DNA from: Desulfobacteraceae bacterium UBA5623
GTDB taxonomy: Bacteria; Desulfobacterota; DSM-4660; Desulfatiglandales; Desulfatiglandaceae
Direction of reading: 5' to 3'
Assembly: GCA_002424495.1 (NCBI GenBank)
Contig: DIKH01000292.1
Coordinates: forward strand, 1-18,954
DNA length: 18,954 bases
Numbering within the stretch: the first letter of the stretch is position 1; each line of letters begins with the position of its first letter. The translations under genes were made by a program, and so were the position numbers. The notes below the pieces were generated by a model that saw only the letters and a program-made list of their open reading frames with translations, made no database searches and had not been told where the DNA came from. Below, one piece after another: positions 1-5,870 of this stretch.

Positions 1-1
1 T

Positions 2-520
2 GAAACGGTTTTAAGTTGTCTGCAAGGCGGTGTTGAAAATGACCCATATAAGATCAAGGATGTCGCACAAAGGCTTGCACCGGTCCTCAGACCTGCTGGC
101 CAGGTAGAGCGTTTGTGGTCAACGGTGATTCCCGGGGTTTTTTCGTCATTGAAGGCTCTTAAGGAAATTGGATTAAAGCTTGTGGCGGTTAGTAACTCAG
201 ATGGCACTGTAGAGAACATACTTATCCGTCTGGGCCTGAGGCCCTATTTTAGTGCCGTATATGACTCAAGTCTTGTCGGTTTTGAAAAACCCGATCCAAG
301 GATCTTCCAATATGCGATAAACGATTCAAATGCCGATCCCTCTAACACCCTGCATGTGGGAGATCTATATGGTATTGATGTAGTGGGTGCCCGTGCTGCC
401 GGGCTCCATGCCGTCCTGATTGACCCGTTTGGGGACTGGAGCAATGTTGATTGTGAGCGGGTGCGGAATCTGAGCGAATTGGCTGACAGGCTAATTGAAG
501 CTCAAATGACCCCTCATTGA
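2..520 (+). CDS. HAD-superfamily hydrolase (phosphatase-like), 5' end outside window
   Basis: The reading frame is open from the first bases of the window, so the N-terminus, with the nucleophile Asp motif I, lies upstream. What remains shows the later HAD motifs in order: motif II in VAVSNSDGT, the motif III lysine in FEKPDPRIFQ, and motif IV in LHVGDLYGIDVVGARAAG, followed by a closing beta strand. This order and spacing fit the HAD subfamily I phosphatases (phosphoglycolate phosphatase/YjjG type), soluble enzymes that remove phosphate from small metabolites. The substrate cannot be told. A TTG at 113 could be read as a start, but the frame continues upstream with protein-like sequence, so it is taken as internal. 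The last 7 bases overlap the 3' end of the convergent ModE-like gene. Confidence 0.88.
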   Translation, partial: ETVLSCLQGGVENDPYKIKDVAQRLAPVLRPAGQVERLWSTVIPGVFSSLKALKEIGLKLVAVSNSDGTVENILIRLGLRPYFSAVYDSSLVGFEKPDPRIFQYAINDSNADPSNTLHVGDLYGIDVVGARAAGLHAVLIDPFGDWSNVDCERVRNLSELADRLIEAQMTPH

Positions 521-879
521 CTGAAATGGAGCGCCATCGTCTTTTGAAACTCCGCATCAGACTCCGCCACTATACGATTCTGGAGTTGGCGGAAGCCTTC
601 CAATAAGTCCATTGCAAATGGGGTCAGCTCTGACCCCCCTCCCGTGGTTCCTCCGATACTTCGGACCAGCAATGGACGATTCAGGCGTTCTTCCGTCGCC
701 CTGATCCTGCCCCAGATAGCCCGATAGCTCATCTTCAATTCCTTGGCCGCACCATGGATAGAGCCAAGCCTGTCTATTGCTTCGAGTATCCTCAAACGGC
801 CAAGCCCGAATACTACCTTTCCGGCTTCGTCTTCGATCCAGATTTTTGAGCGGATATGAAGGGGTATATTTTCTTTCAT
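514..879 (-). CDS. ModE-family winged-HTH regulator, stand-alone DNA-binding domain
   Basis: The 121-residue protein is nearly all one LysR/ModE-type winged helix-turn-helix. The recognisable pattern is FGLGRLRILEAIDRLGSIHGAAK, then MSYRAIWGRIR with the ModE-like Ser-Tyr-x-x-x-Trp, then IGGTTGGGSELT with the glycine-rich wing typical of ModE. Full ModE adds TOBE/Mop domains that bind molybdate; these are absent, so the protein either senses something else or acts with a partner. Such short forms are common in sulfate reducers and archaea and are often annotated as LysR-like or molybdenum regulators. The ATG at 879 gives the usual N-terminus of the family but has no clear Shine-Dalgarno. The gene converges on the HAD gene with a 7-bp overlap. 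Molybdate or tungstate control is possible but unproven. Confidence 0.85.
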   Translation of the reverse strand: MKENIPLHIRSKIWIEDEAGKVVFGLGRLRILEAIDRLGSIHGAAKELKMSYRAIWGRIRATEERLNRPLLVRSIGGTTGGGSELTPFAMDLLEGFRQLQNRIVAESDAEFQKTMALHFSQ

Positions 880-958
880 GTAAACTTATTAACACAAGCC
901 CCGATAATCTGCAACCAGGAACTCATGCCTGAAAAATTTTTGTAAGCTTTTGTCCTTT

Positions 959-1081
959 TTAATAGTTGAAAACGAATTCGCCATCACTTTCTACCGGTAT
1001 TGACTCGATCATGACTTCAACCCTCTGGGTCACGACAGGCACTGTTTCCTTGACAAGGATTTTTGCTTGTTGATTTACCAT
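959..1081 (-). CDS. Possible 40-residue small protein, unknown
   Basis: An ATG at 1081 opens a 40-codon frame ending TAA at 959-961, upstream of and co-directional with the ModE-like gene. The product alternates hydrophobic and charged residues (for example KETVPVVTQRVEVMIESIP) and ends GEFVFNY, which looks more protein-like than random antisense sequence. Against it: there is no visible Shine-Dalgarno and no recognised family. It could be a real short beta-rich peptide or chance. Confidence 0.25.
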   Translation of the reverse strand: MVNQQAKILVKETVPVVTQRVEVMIESIPVESDGEFVFNY

Positions 1082-1150
1082 GGTTTCAATAAGTTATGAA
1101 ATATGAAAAAAATTGGTTGTCTTATCCTTTTTCTTTTGTAATATAGCACC

Positions 1151-1161
1151 ATAACCAACAG
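1151..1161. promoter_or_regulatory. Candidate activator-binding word ATAACCAACAG upstream of sigma-54 promoter
   Basis: This 11-bp word is the exact reverse complement of CTGTTGGTTAT at 5163-5173. It is centred about 90 bp before the expected start site of the promoter at 1220, a normal place for a sigma-54 enhancer-binding protein site. The link to an activator is inference from position and sharing. Confidence 0.35.
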
Positions 1162-1219
1162 CTCTATCCGGTATTGACATAAGCAAAATAAGCTGGTTTG
1201 TCTTAACATAATCAAAAGA

Positions 1220-1235
1220 CGGCATGTCTATTGCT
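1220..1235 (+). promoter_or_regulatory. Sigma-54 (-24/-12) promoter
   Basis: The sequence CGGCATGTCTATTGCT matches the sigma-54 consensus (TGGCACG-N4-TTGCW): the -24 GG is at 1221-1222, the -12 GC at 1233-1234, with exactly 10 bases between them. The expected start site is near 1246, about 60 bases before the chosen ATG at 1307. A GTG at 1250 would leave almost no leader, which supports the downstream start. Confidence 0.68.
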
Positions 1236-1306
1236 AACTCACTTAATAAGTGTGCTTAGGTGAATTAGTTATAAGCGATTATCATCAACAGGGAAAGCCT
1301 ATCGGC

Positions 1307-1585
1307 ATGGAAAGAAAAGAAAGAAGCGAACGTACGATCAGGGGTATTCTTATCCCGGTGGACAGACGAAAAAACGATGACGTCATAGAAGTGGCTATTG
1401 AGACAATAGATGGTGAAATATATCTTGTCAGCCAAACTGGAAAAGGAGATAAATTAAAGGGCCTTACCCATCATAATGTGCTTGCTACAGGCGCCGTCAG
1501 TGTAAATAAATACGGCGATTTTGTTATCAAGGTAAAAAAATACACCTTGTTGGGCCCTGATGATGAGTTCGAACAATTTGTGTAG
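1307..1585 (+). CDS. Small beta-rich hypothetical protein, OB-fold-like
   Basis: The 92-residue product begins with a basic, Arg/Glu-rich stretch (MERKERSERTIRG) and then shows five or so short beta strands: ILIPVD, VIEVAIET, EIYLVSQT, ATGAVSVN and FVIKVKKYTLLG. Strand lengths, the GEIY turn and the G-x-V...Y order resemble a small OB fold, the kind of barrel that binds nucleic acid or small ligands. No family is recognised with certainty. ATG 1307 is preferred over GTG 1250 because GGGAAAG lies about 10-16 bases upstream and because of the sigma-54 promoter position. The gene stands alone, transcribed towards the glucan phosphorylase 190 bases downstream. Its sigma-54 control suggests a stress, nutrient or surface-related role. 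Confidence 0.6.
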   Translation: MERKERSERTIRGILIPVDRRKNDDVIEVAIETIDGEIYLVSQTGKGDKLKGLTHHNVLATGAVSVNKYGDFVIKVKKYTLLGPDDEFEQFV

Positions 1586-1742
1586 CCTCTTAACATTTAT
1601 CATTATTAAACAGATCTCATAAAAAATTTGTCAGCTTCTGCTGCGGGCAAATATCATTAACCCTTTTTTTGCAACCTTAAATTAGCAATTCCTAATGCCG
1701 GCGCCAATGGTATGGGGCGCTTAATTTGTGCCTTTTCAATCA

Positions 1743-1761
1743 TAATAGTTTTTTACTATTA
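1743..1761. repeat. 7-bp inverted repeat in the glgP leader
   Basis: TAATAGT at 1743-1749 and ACTATTA at 1755-1761 form a perfect 7-bp dyad around TTTTT, ending just before the AGGTAA ribosome site of the phosphorylase gene. It could be an operator or an RNA hairpin affecting ribosome access. It is AT-rich, so chance is possible. Confidence 0.3.
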
Positions 1762-1774
1762 CAGGTAATCGCCT

Positions 1775-4324
1775 ATGAAAGCCAAGATAAAATACAACGT
1801 CACTCCCAATTTGCCTAAGCAGCTGGATATGATGAGAGATCTGACCTTTAATGTATGCTTCAGCTGGAAGGGCGAGATCGGAGACCTTTTTCAACGCATA
1901 GACCCTGGGTTGTGGGAAGAATGTAAACACAACCCTGTTGCCATGCTGGGTCAGGTCAGCCAGAAGCGCCTGAATGAACTGTCACTTGACCAGGGTTTTT
2001 TATCCCAACTGGAGAGGGTGAACCAGGATTTTAAACGCTACATCTCTCAGCCGCACAGCAGATCTGTTGATTATTCAGGGGTTCCTTTTCAGGTGGCCTA
2101 TTTTTCCGCCGAGTTCGGTCTTGCCGAGTGCCTGCCTATATACTCAGGCGGCCTTGGTGTCCTGTCAGGTGATCACCTGAAATCCTCCAGTGACCTGAAT
2201 GTGCCTCTGGTAGGCGTTGGTCTCTTGTACCAGGACGGCTATTTCAGCCAGTATCTTAGTTCTGACGGCTGGCAGATGGAGAGCTACCCCGTAAATGATT
2301 TTGCCAACATGCCTGTAAGAGTGGTCAGGGACAAGGATGGAAAGGCCTTGACTGTCTCGGTAAAATTCAAAGGTCAGCCTGTCCATGTATTAATCTGGCG
2401 AATAGATGTTGGGAGGGTAAGGCTCTTCATGCTCGACACCAATATTGATATTAATCCACCCGAATTTAGAAAGACCACTGCCCAGCTCTACGGCGGGGAC
2501 CGCGAGATGCGCTTAAGGCAGGAACTAGTCCTTGGCATAGGTGGCGTCAGGGCTTTGAAGGCCCTGGGTATCGAGCCTACGGTTTTCCATATGAACGAGG
2601 GCCATTCCGCCTTTTCTGCATTAGAACGGATCAATATACTGCGGAGGGAAAAGGGCCTTTCTTTTGACGCTGCGAGGGAATTTGTGCTTTCCACCACGGT
2701 TTTTACCACCCACACCCCTGTTCCCGCAGGCAATGACGCCTTTGACGTGAATCTGGTTCGAGCATACTTTGAGGAATATACAAAAGAGTTGGGAATCAAT
2801 TTCAAGGTGTTATTGGGCTATGGTCGCATTGACCCGTGGAATGAAAACGAGCCATTTGGCATGACCCCTTTGGCCTTGAGGCTTTCAGCACATGCAAATG
2901 GGGTAAGCAGACTACACGGTCGAGTCTCCAAGGCCATGTGGGAGAAGATCTGGCCCAGTCATCCGGTTGAAGATATACCCATCGATTACGTGACCAATGG
3001 AGTCCATGTGCCCACCTGGATTTCCAGGGAAATGGCTGCGCTTTTCAACCGCTATCTGGGGCCTGACTGGGCTGAAGATCCGGACAATGAGAGGGTTTGG
3101 GCACAGGTGGAAAGGATACCCAGCACAGAGTTATGGCTGACCCATGAGCGTTGCCGGGAGTATCTGGTGGGGTTTACCCGTTTTCGACTTGCAGAGCAAT
3201 TAAAAAGGCGCGGATATTCTGATGTTGAGGTCCAGGCTGCCAGGGAAGTTCTGATGCCCGAAGCCCTAACCATAGGTTTTGCCAGACGTTTTGCCACATA
3301 CAAAAGGGCCTCTCTCCTTTTCAGGGACCCGGACAAGCTGGATAGAATTGTCAATCGTCCTGAGTACCCGGTTCAGATAATCATTGCAGGCAAGGCCCAC
3401 CCCCAGGATAACGAGGGAAAGGATCTGATTAAAAAGATTTTGCATCTGGCCAGAGAAGAACGTTTTCGCGGCAAAATTGTCTTCCTTGAAGACTACAATC
3501 TAAATATAGCCCTTCAGCTTGTTACCGGATCAGACGTATGGCTTAACACCCCCAGACGTCCCCTTGAGGCATGCGGCACCAGCGGCATGAAGGCCCTGGC
3601 CAATGGATCGCTGAATTTAAGCGTCCTTGATGGCTGGTGGGATGAAGGCTATCATCCATCATTCGGATGGGCTATCGGACATGGAGAGGTATTCAACAAT
3701 CATGACGCCCAGGACGACCTGGAAAGCCGCGATCTCTACAATCTCCTTGAAAAAGAGGTCGTCCCATTGTTTTACCAGAGGGGCCGTGATGGTATCCCAA
3801 GAGGGTGGATTGAAAAAATGAGGGCAGGGCTAAGACACCTCTGCCCAATCTTCAACGCCCATAGAATGGTGCAGGAGTATGTCAATCGTTACTATCTACC
3901 GTGCTCTCAACGGTTCAATATTCTGTGCCATGAAAATTTTTACGGGGCCAAAGAGCTTGCAGACTGGCGGCATAAATTAATGACAAGCTGGCATGGGGTT
4001 TCAGTCCAGGAGCTTATTGGCAGCCACGGCCTTGAAAAAACCGTTGGCGAGGAGCTTGATGTTGTGGCGAAAGTGAGGCTAGGGGCATTGTCCCCCGAGG
4101 ATGTTACAGTCGAGGCCTATTATGGACGACTTGACCAGAACGGAGATTTTGCCGAGAGAAAAACCATCCCGTTAAGCCTTACTGATTCATCCCAGGACAT
4201 TTACACATTTCGCGGCAAGATTCCTTGCTCAGACACGGGTCGTCTTGGATATACTGTTCGTATTACACCCAGTAAAGACAAGCTTGAAAACCGCTTTATC
4301 ATGGGCCTTATCACCTGGGCGTGA
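1775..4324 (+). CDS. glgP: Alpha-glucan (glycogen/maltodextrin) phosphorylase, GT35
   Basis: This cytoplasmic enzyme removes terminal glucose from alpha-1,4-glucans with phosphate, giving glucose-1-phosphate (EC 2.4.1.1). The 849-residue protein starts with a DUF3417-type domain (about residues 10-110), then the GT35 catalytic domain: FGLAECLPIYSGGLGVLSGD, MNEGHSAF at 273-280, THTPVPAGNDAF, and the PLP-site motif EACGTSGMKALANG with Lys606 as the expected Schiff-base lysine. A C-terminal beta domain (about 760-849, VRLGALSPEDVTVEAYY) follows, as in the long phosphorylase form with DUF3417 (TIGR02094 type). AGGTAA lies a few bases before the ATG. No other glycogen genes are adjacent. The 3' end overlaps the convergent SAP-domain ORF by about 124 bases. 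Confidence 0.96.
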   Translation: MKAKIKYNVTPNLPKQLDMMRDLTFNVCFSWKGEIGDLFQRIDPGLWEECKHNPVAMLGQVSQKRLNELSLDQGFLSQLERVNQDFKRYISQPHSRSVDYSGVPFQVAYFSAEFGLAECLPIYSGGLGVLSGDHLKSSSDLNVPLVGVGLLYQDGYFSQYLSSDGWQMESYPVNDFANMPVRVVRDKDGKALTVSVKFKGQPVHVLIWRIDVGRVRLFMLDTNIDINPPEFRKTTAQLYGGDREMRLRQELVLGIGGVRALKALGIEPTVFHMNEGHSAFSALERINILRREKGLSFDAAREFVLSTTVFTTHTPVPAGNDAFDVNLVRAYFEEYTKELGINFKVLLGYGRIDPWNENEPFGMTPLALRLSAHANGVSRLHGRVSKAMWEKIWPSHPVEDIPIDYVTNGVHVPTWISREMAALFNRYLGPDWAEDPDNERVWAQVERIPSTELWLTHERCREYLVGFTRFRLAEQLKRRGYSDVEVQAAREVLMPEALTIGFARRFATYKRASLLFRDPDKLDRIVNRPEYPVQIIIAGKAHPQDNEGKDLIKKILHLAREERFRGKIVFLEDYNLNIALQLVTGSDVWLNTPRRPLEACGTSGMKALANGSLNLSVLDGWWDEGYHPSFGWAIGHGEVFNNHDAQDDLESRDLYNLLEKEVVPLFYQRGRDGIPRGWIEKMRAGLRHLCPIFNAHRMVQEYVNRYYLPCSQRFNILCHENFYGAKELADWRHKLMTSWHGVSVQELIGSHGLEKTVGEELDVVAKVRLGALSPEDVTVEAYYGRLDQNGDFAERKTIPLSLTDSSQDIYTFRGKIPCSDTGRLGYTVRITPSKDKLENRFIMGLITWA

Positions 4325-4515
4325 CAATGGGCCACGCTGGTTATAAGGGATTTATCTTCATGGCAATAGCTCACCCTTTCCGTGCCGTAGCAGACCATGC
4401 TCTTTTCAGCCTGTTGTATTAAGCGGATGAGTTCAGTCTTCTTAATCTTATAAGGTTTAATCCCCATACCCTTTGCCCTCTGCTGGATCTCGTTATACTT
4501 TATTTTATCCTCCAT
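4201..4515 (-). CDS. Small SAP-domain (Rho-N-like) protein with unusual C-terminus
   Basis: The first 40 residues (KYNEIQQRAKGMGIKPYKIKK, then TELIRLIQQAE) match the SAP/Rho N-terminal-like helix-extended-loop-helix found in small proteins of Desulfobacterota, a fold that usually contacts DNA or RNA. In relatives this is followed by a short Cys-rich tail (about 65-80 residues in all, ending in a C-x-W-x-x-D-C-like motif). Here the start of that tail is recognisable (VCYGTERVSYCHEDK) but the expected second cysteine pair is replaced by SLITSVAHCH, and the frame then runs about 40 residues antisense to the end of glgP. The true product may be a frame-shifted or run-on version. The chosen ATG at 4515 has only a weak purine-rich site before it. 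Confidence 0.7.
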   Translation of the reverse strand: MEDKIKYNEIQQRAKGMGIKPYKIKKTELIRLIQQAEKSMVCYGTERVSYCHEDKSLITSVAHCHAQVIRPMIKRFSSLSLLGVIRTVYPRRPVSEQGILPRNV

Positions 4516-4809
4516 CTTTTTTCATGGATGATTAATGATCTGAACCTAAAAAAACGGCAATAGCATTATCTTATGGGTCTTGTCCTCTTTACCTATTAAA
4601 AATTATCATCCCTGATTTTATATTTACAAAACCCGTGATTTTAATGGACACTTATTATTGACCGAACAGGAAATGCAAATTCTACCGGCATCAAAATTAT
4701 ATAGATGAAAAATTGTGAAAAATCAAATTGTTATTTATTCTGCTATTTTTATGGTGTATGCAGAAATCTCTATAGTGCGAAATTTGGGTGATTTTTTAGT
4801 GAGGTTGTC
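4516..4809. other. AT-rich intergenic region
   Basis: About 290 bases between the SAP gene (leftward) and the DksA-like stub (rightward). It is clearly AT-rich, as expected for divergent promoters, but no pair of -35/-10 boxes or -24/-12 motif could be picked with confidence, and no repeat or RNA structure was seen. Confidence 0.4.
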
Positions 4810-4992
4810 ATGATTAGCAAAGAGAAGAAAAAGTATTTCACAGAACTTCTTACGCAGAATCTGCTCGAATTGTCGGCTCAGGCAAACAAGATTGTCCTTG
4901 ACTCTGCTGAACTCAAGGACAGGACCACCCGTCTACCGGCACTGGTAAAATATATTTTTGTTTCAGCATTTTCAATGACATCCACTCCATGA
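4810..4992 (+). pseudogene. N-terminal remnant of a DksA/TraR-like regulator
   Basis: The 60-residue frame begins MISKEKKKYFTELLTQNLLE and continues LSAQANKIVLDSAELKDRTT, which resembles the N-terminal coiled-coil start of TraR/DksA-family proteins of Deltaproteobacteria (typically M-x-K-x-K-x-x-Y-F-x-x-L-L, then a D-P-T-D-R-A block and a C4 zinc finger). After ELKDRTTR the similarity stops: residues 43-60 look random, and no zinc-finger cysteines could be found downstream in any plus-strand frame. A good ribosome site (GAGGT) precedes the ATG. The simplest reading is a gene that lost its distal two thirds by deletion. A free-standing 60-residue peptide is the alternative. Confidence 0.45.
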
Positions 4993-5218
4993 AGGATTGG
5001 AAAAATCTTACCAAAAAAGAAATTTTAGTTCCGTTATCACCGAGGTCGGAACTTAAACTTCCTCTTTGAAATTACTTAATTTTATCAAAGGATTAAAGGT
5101 TGTCTACAGACGTTCTTGGGTGAATAATATAGCCGCCCTCAATAAATCGGAACAGACAATTCCTGTTGGTTATTTAAATAAAGGAAAAACATCTTGAAAA
5201 GTCAATTGATTAGCCATG
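4993..5218. other. Upstream region of the second sigma-54 promoter
   Basis: No gene is seen. The region contains GTCTACAGAC (5102-5111), a small palindrome; AACAG-N7-CTGTT (5151-5167), a dyad; and the 11-bp word CTGTTGGTTAT (5163-5173) shared with the first sigma-54 promoter. All lie at distances typical of activator sites. Confidence 0.45.
5151..5173. promoter_or_regulatory. Candidate enhancer-binding site (dyad plus shared 11-bp word)
   Basis: AACAG (5151-5155) and CTGTT (5163-5167) form a dyad with a 7-base spacer. The right arm extends into CTGTTGGTTAT, whose reverse complement sits at 1151-1161. The site is centred about 80-85 bp upstream of the expected start site near 5245. Binding by a sigma-54 activator is inferred. 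Confidence 0.38.
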
Positions 5219-5234
5219 TGGCATATAACTTGCC
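5219..5234 (+). promoter_or_regulatory. Sigma-54 (-24/-12) promoter of the SpeD-like cluster
   Basis: TGGCATATAACTTGCC is a close match to the sigma-54 consensus, with GG at 5220-5221 and GC at 5232-5233 separated by the required 10 bases, TGGCA at -24 and TTGC at -12. Transcription would start near 5245, leaving roughly 69 bases before the 33-codon ORF. It is the only promoter-like signal seen before the four-enzyme cluster. Confidence 0.72.
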
Positions 5235-5313
5235 TTTAGAAGAATAGTTTTCAGGCCCTGTGTGGACTTCTATTTGGAAGTTTTTGGGAGAAACCTAAAA
5301 AGAGGAGTTCTGT

Positions 5314-5415
5314 ATGGATTCTTTAGATATGATGCTGTTGAGTTTTGCAAACACAAATTCTACCTATCATTGTGGGTACTTACTTGCCTATGAAGTGAAG
5401 TTCCATGAATATTAA
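5314..5415 (+). CDS. 33-residue small ORF at the head of the SpeD-like cluster (leader or precursor peptide?)
   Basis: An ATG at 5314 follows AGAGGAG with good spacing and opens a 33-codon frame beginning MDSLDMMLLSFANTN and ending EVKFHEY. It stops 22 bases before the SpeD-like start. It is rich in Leu, Met and aromatic residues with one Cys (Cys20) and has no recognised family. Strong ribosome site, position after a sigma-54 promoter and close spacing suggest it is translated. Two roles are plausible: a regulatory leader peptide that senses an amine or amino acid, as short upstream ORFs do for some polyamine genes, or a substrate peptide for the ATP-grasp and acyltransferase genes. No terminator-like hairpin was seen between it and the next gene, which weakens an attenuation model. 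Confidence 0.55.
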   Translation: MDSLDMMLLSFANTNSTYHCGYLLAYEVKFHEY

Positions 5416-5437
5416 AGTGCCGTGAAGGAGATTTTTG

Positions 5438-5827
5438 ATGAAAGAAAATACCAGTGAAGATCATATCAACAACAGCCAGCCTTGGGGCCTTCTTTCCTGC
5501 ATTGATTTATACGAATGCGATCCTGACCTGATCCGAAGCGAACAAAAAATCAGACAATTTGTGATAGAGCTTTGCGAGCTTATTGAAATGAAACGTTTTG
5601 GAGAGACGCTTGTGGTCAATTTTGGAGAAGATGAAAGGGTGGCTGGCTTTTCCATGACCCAACTGATAGAGACCTCTCTCATATCCGCTCATTTTGCCAA
5701 TCTTACCAATACTACCTACTTAGACGTCTTTAGCTGCAAACTCTATGACCCTCAAGCTGCTGCCGATTTTGCCATGGCATACTTCAAGAGTAAGAGAGCC
5801 AATCTGCAGGTTGTAAAACGATCTTGA
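5438..5827 (+). CDS. SpeD-like pyruvoyl-dependent decarboxylase (AdoMet decarboxylase family)
   Basis: AdoMet decarboxylase makes the aminopropyl donor for spermidine; some SpeD homologues instead decarboxylate ornithine or arginine. The 129-residue protein has the size of the short (class 1b, Thermotoga-type) proenzyme. The signature is exact in spacing: Ser80 (pyruvoyl precursor), His85 and Cys100 correspond to Ser63, His68 and Cys83 of the Thermotoga enzyme, inside QLIETSLISAHF and YLDVFSCKLYDP. The residue before the reactive serine is Thr79, with Glu78 one earlier, where the classical motif is Glu-Ser. The N-terminal WGLLSCIDLYECDPDLI strand also fits. ATG 5438 is preferred over TTG 5435 because AAGGAG sits 7 bases upstream. 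No aminopropyltransferase (SpeE) is in the window, so the substrate stays open. Confidence 0.83.
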   Translation: MKENTSEDHINNSQPWGLLSCIDLYECDPDLIRSEQKIRQFVIELCELIEMKRFGETLVVNFGEDERVAGFSMTQLIETSLISAHFANLTNTTYLDVFSCKLYDPQAAADFAMAYFKSKRANLQVVKRS

Positions 5828-5870
5828 TCAATGAGAAAAGAAAATAAGAGGGCAACGAGGAGGATACAGG

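Larger units (their letters stand above)
880..1219. other. Intergenic region between ModE-like gene and the small beta-rich gene
   Basis: About 340 bases with no convincing large gene. It holds the doubtful minus-strand 40-codon ORF at 959-1081 and, nearer the plus-strand gene, the word ATAACCAACAG at 1151-1161, which recurs inverted upstream of the second sigma-54 promoter. The words GGTTGTCTTA (1115-1124) and GGTTTGTCTTA (1196-1206) also resemble each other. No terminator hairpin was seen. Confidence 0.5.

Noticed and set aside
1250..1306. GTG at 1250 as start of the OB-fold-like gene
   Set aside because: It would lie about 4 bases after the expected sigma-54 start site, and the extra residues do not look like part of the domain.
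1693..1728. GC-rich dyad (GCGCC/GGCGC) before glgP as a terminator
   Set aside because: The stem is only 5 bp with a 10-base loop and is not followed by a T-tract.
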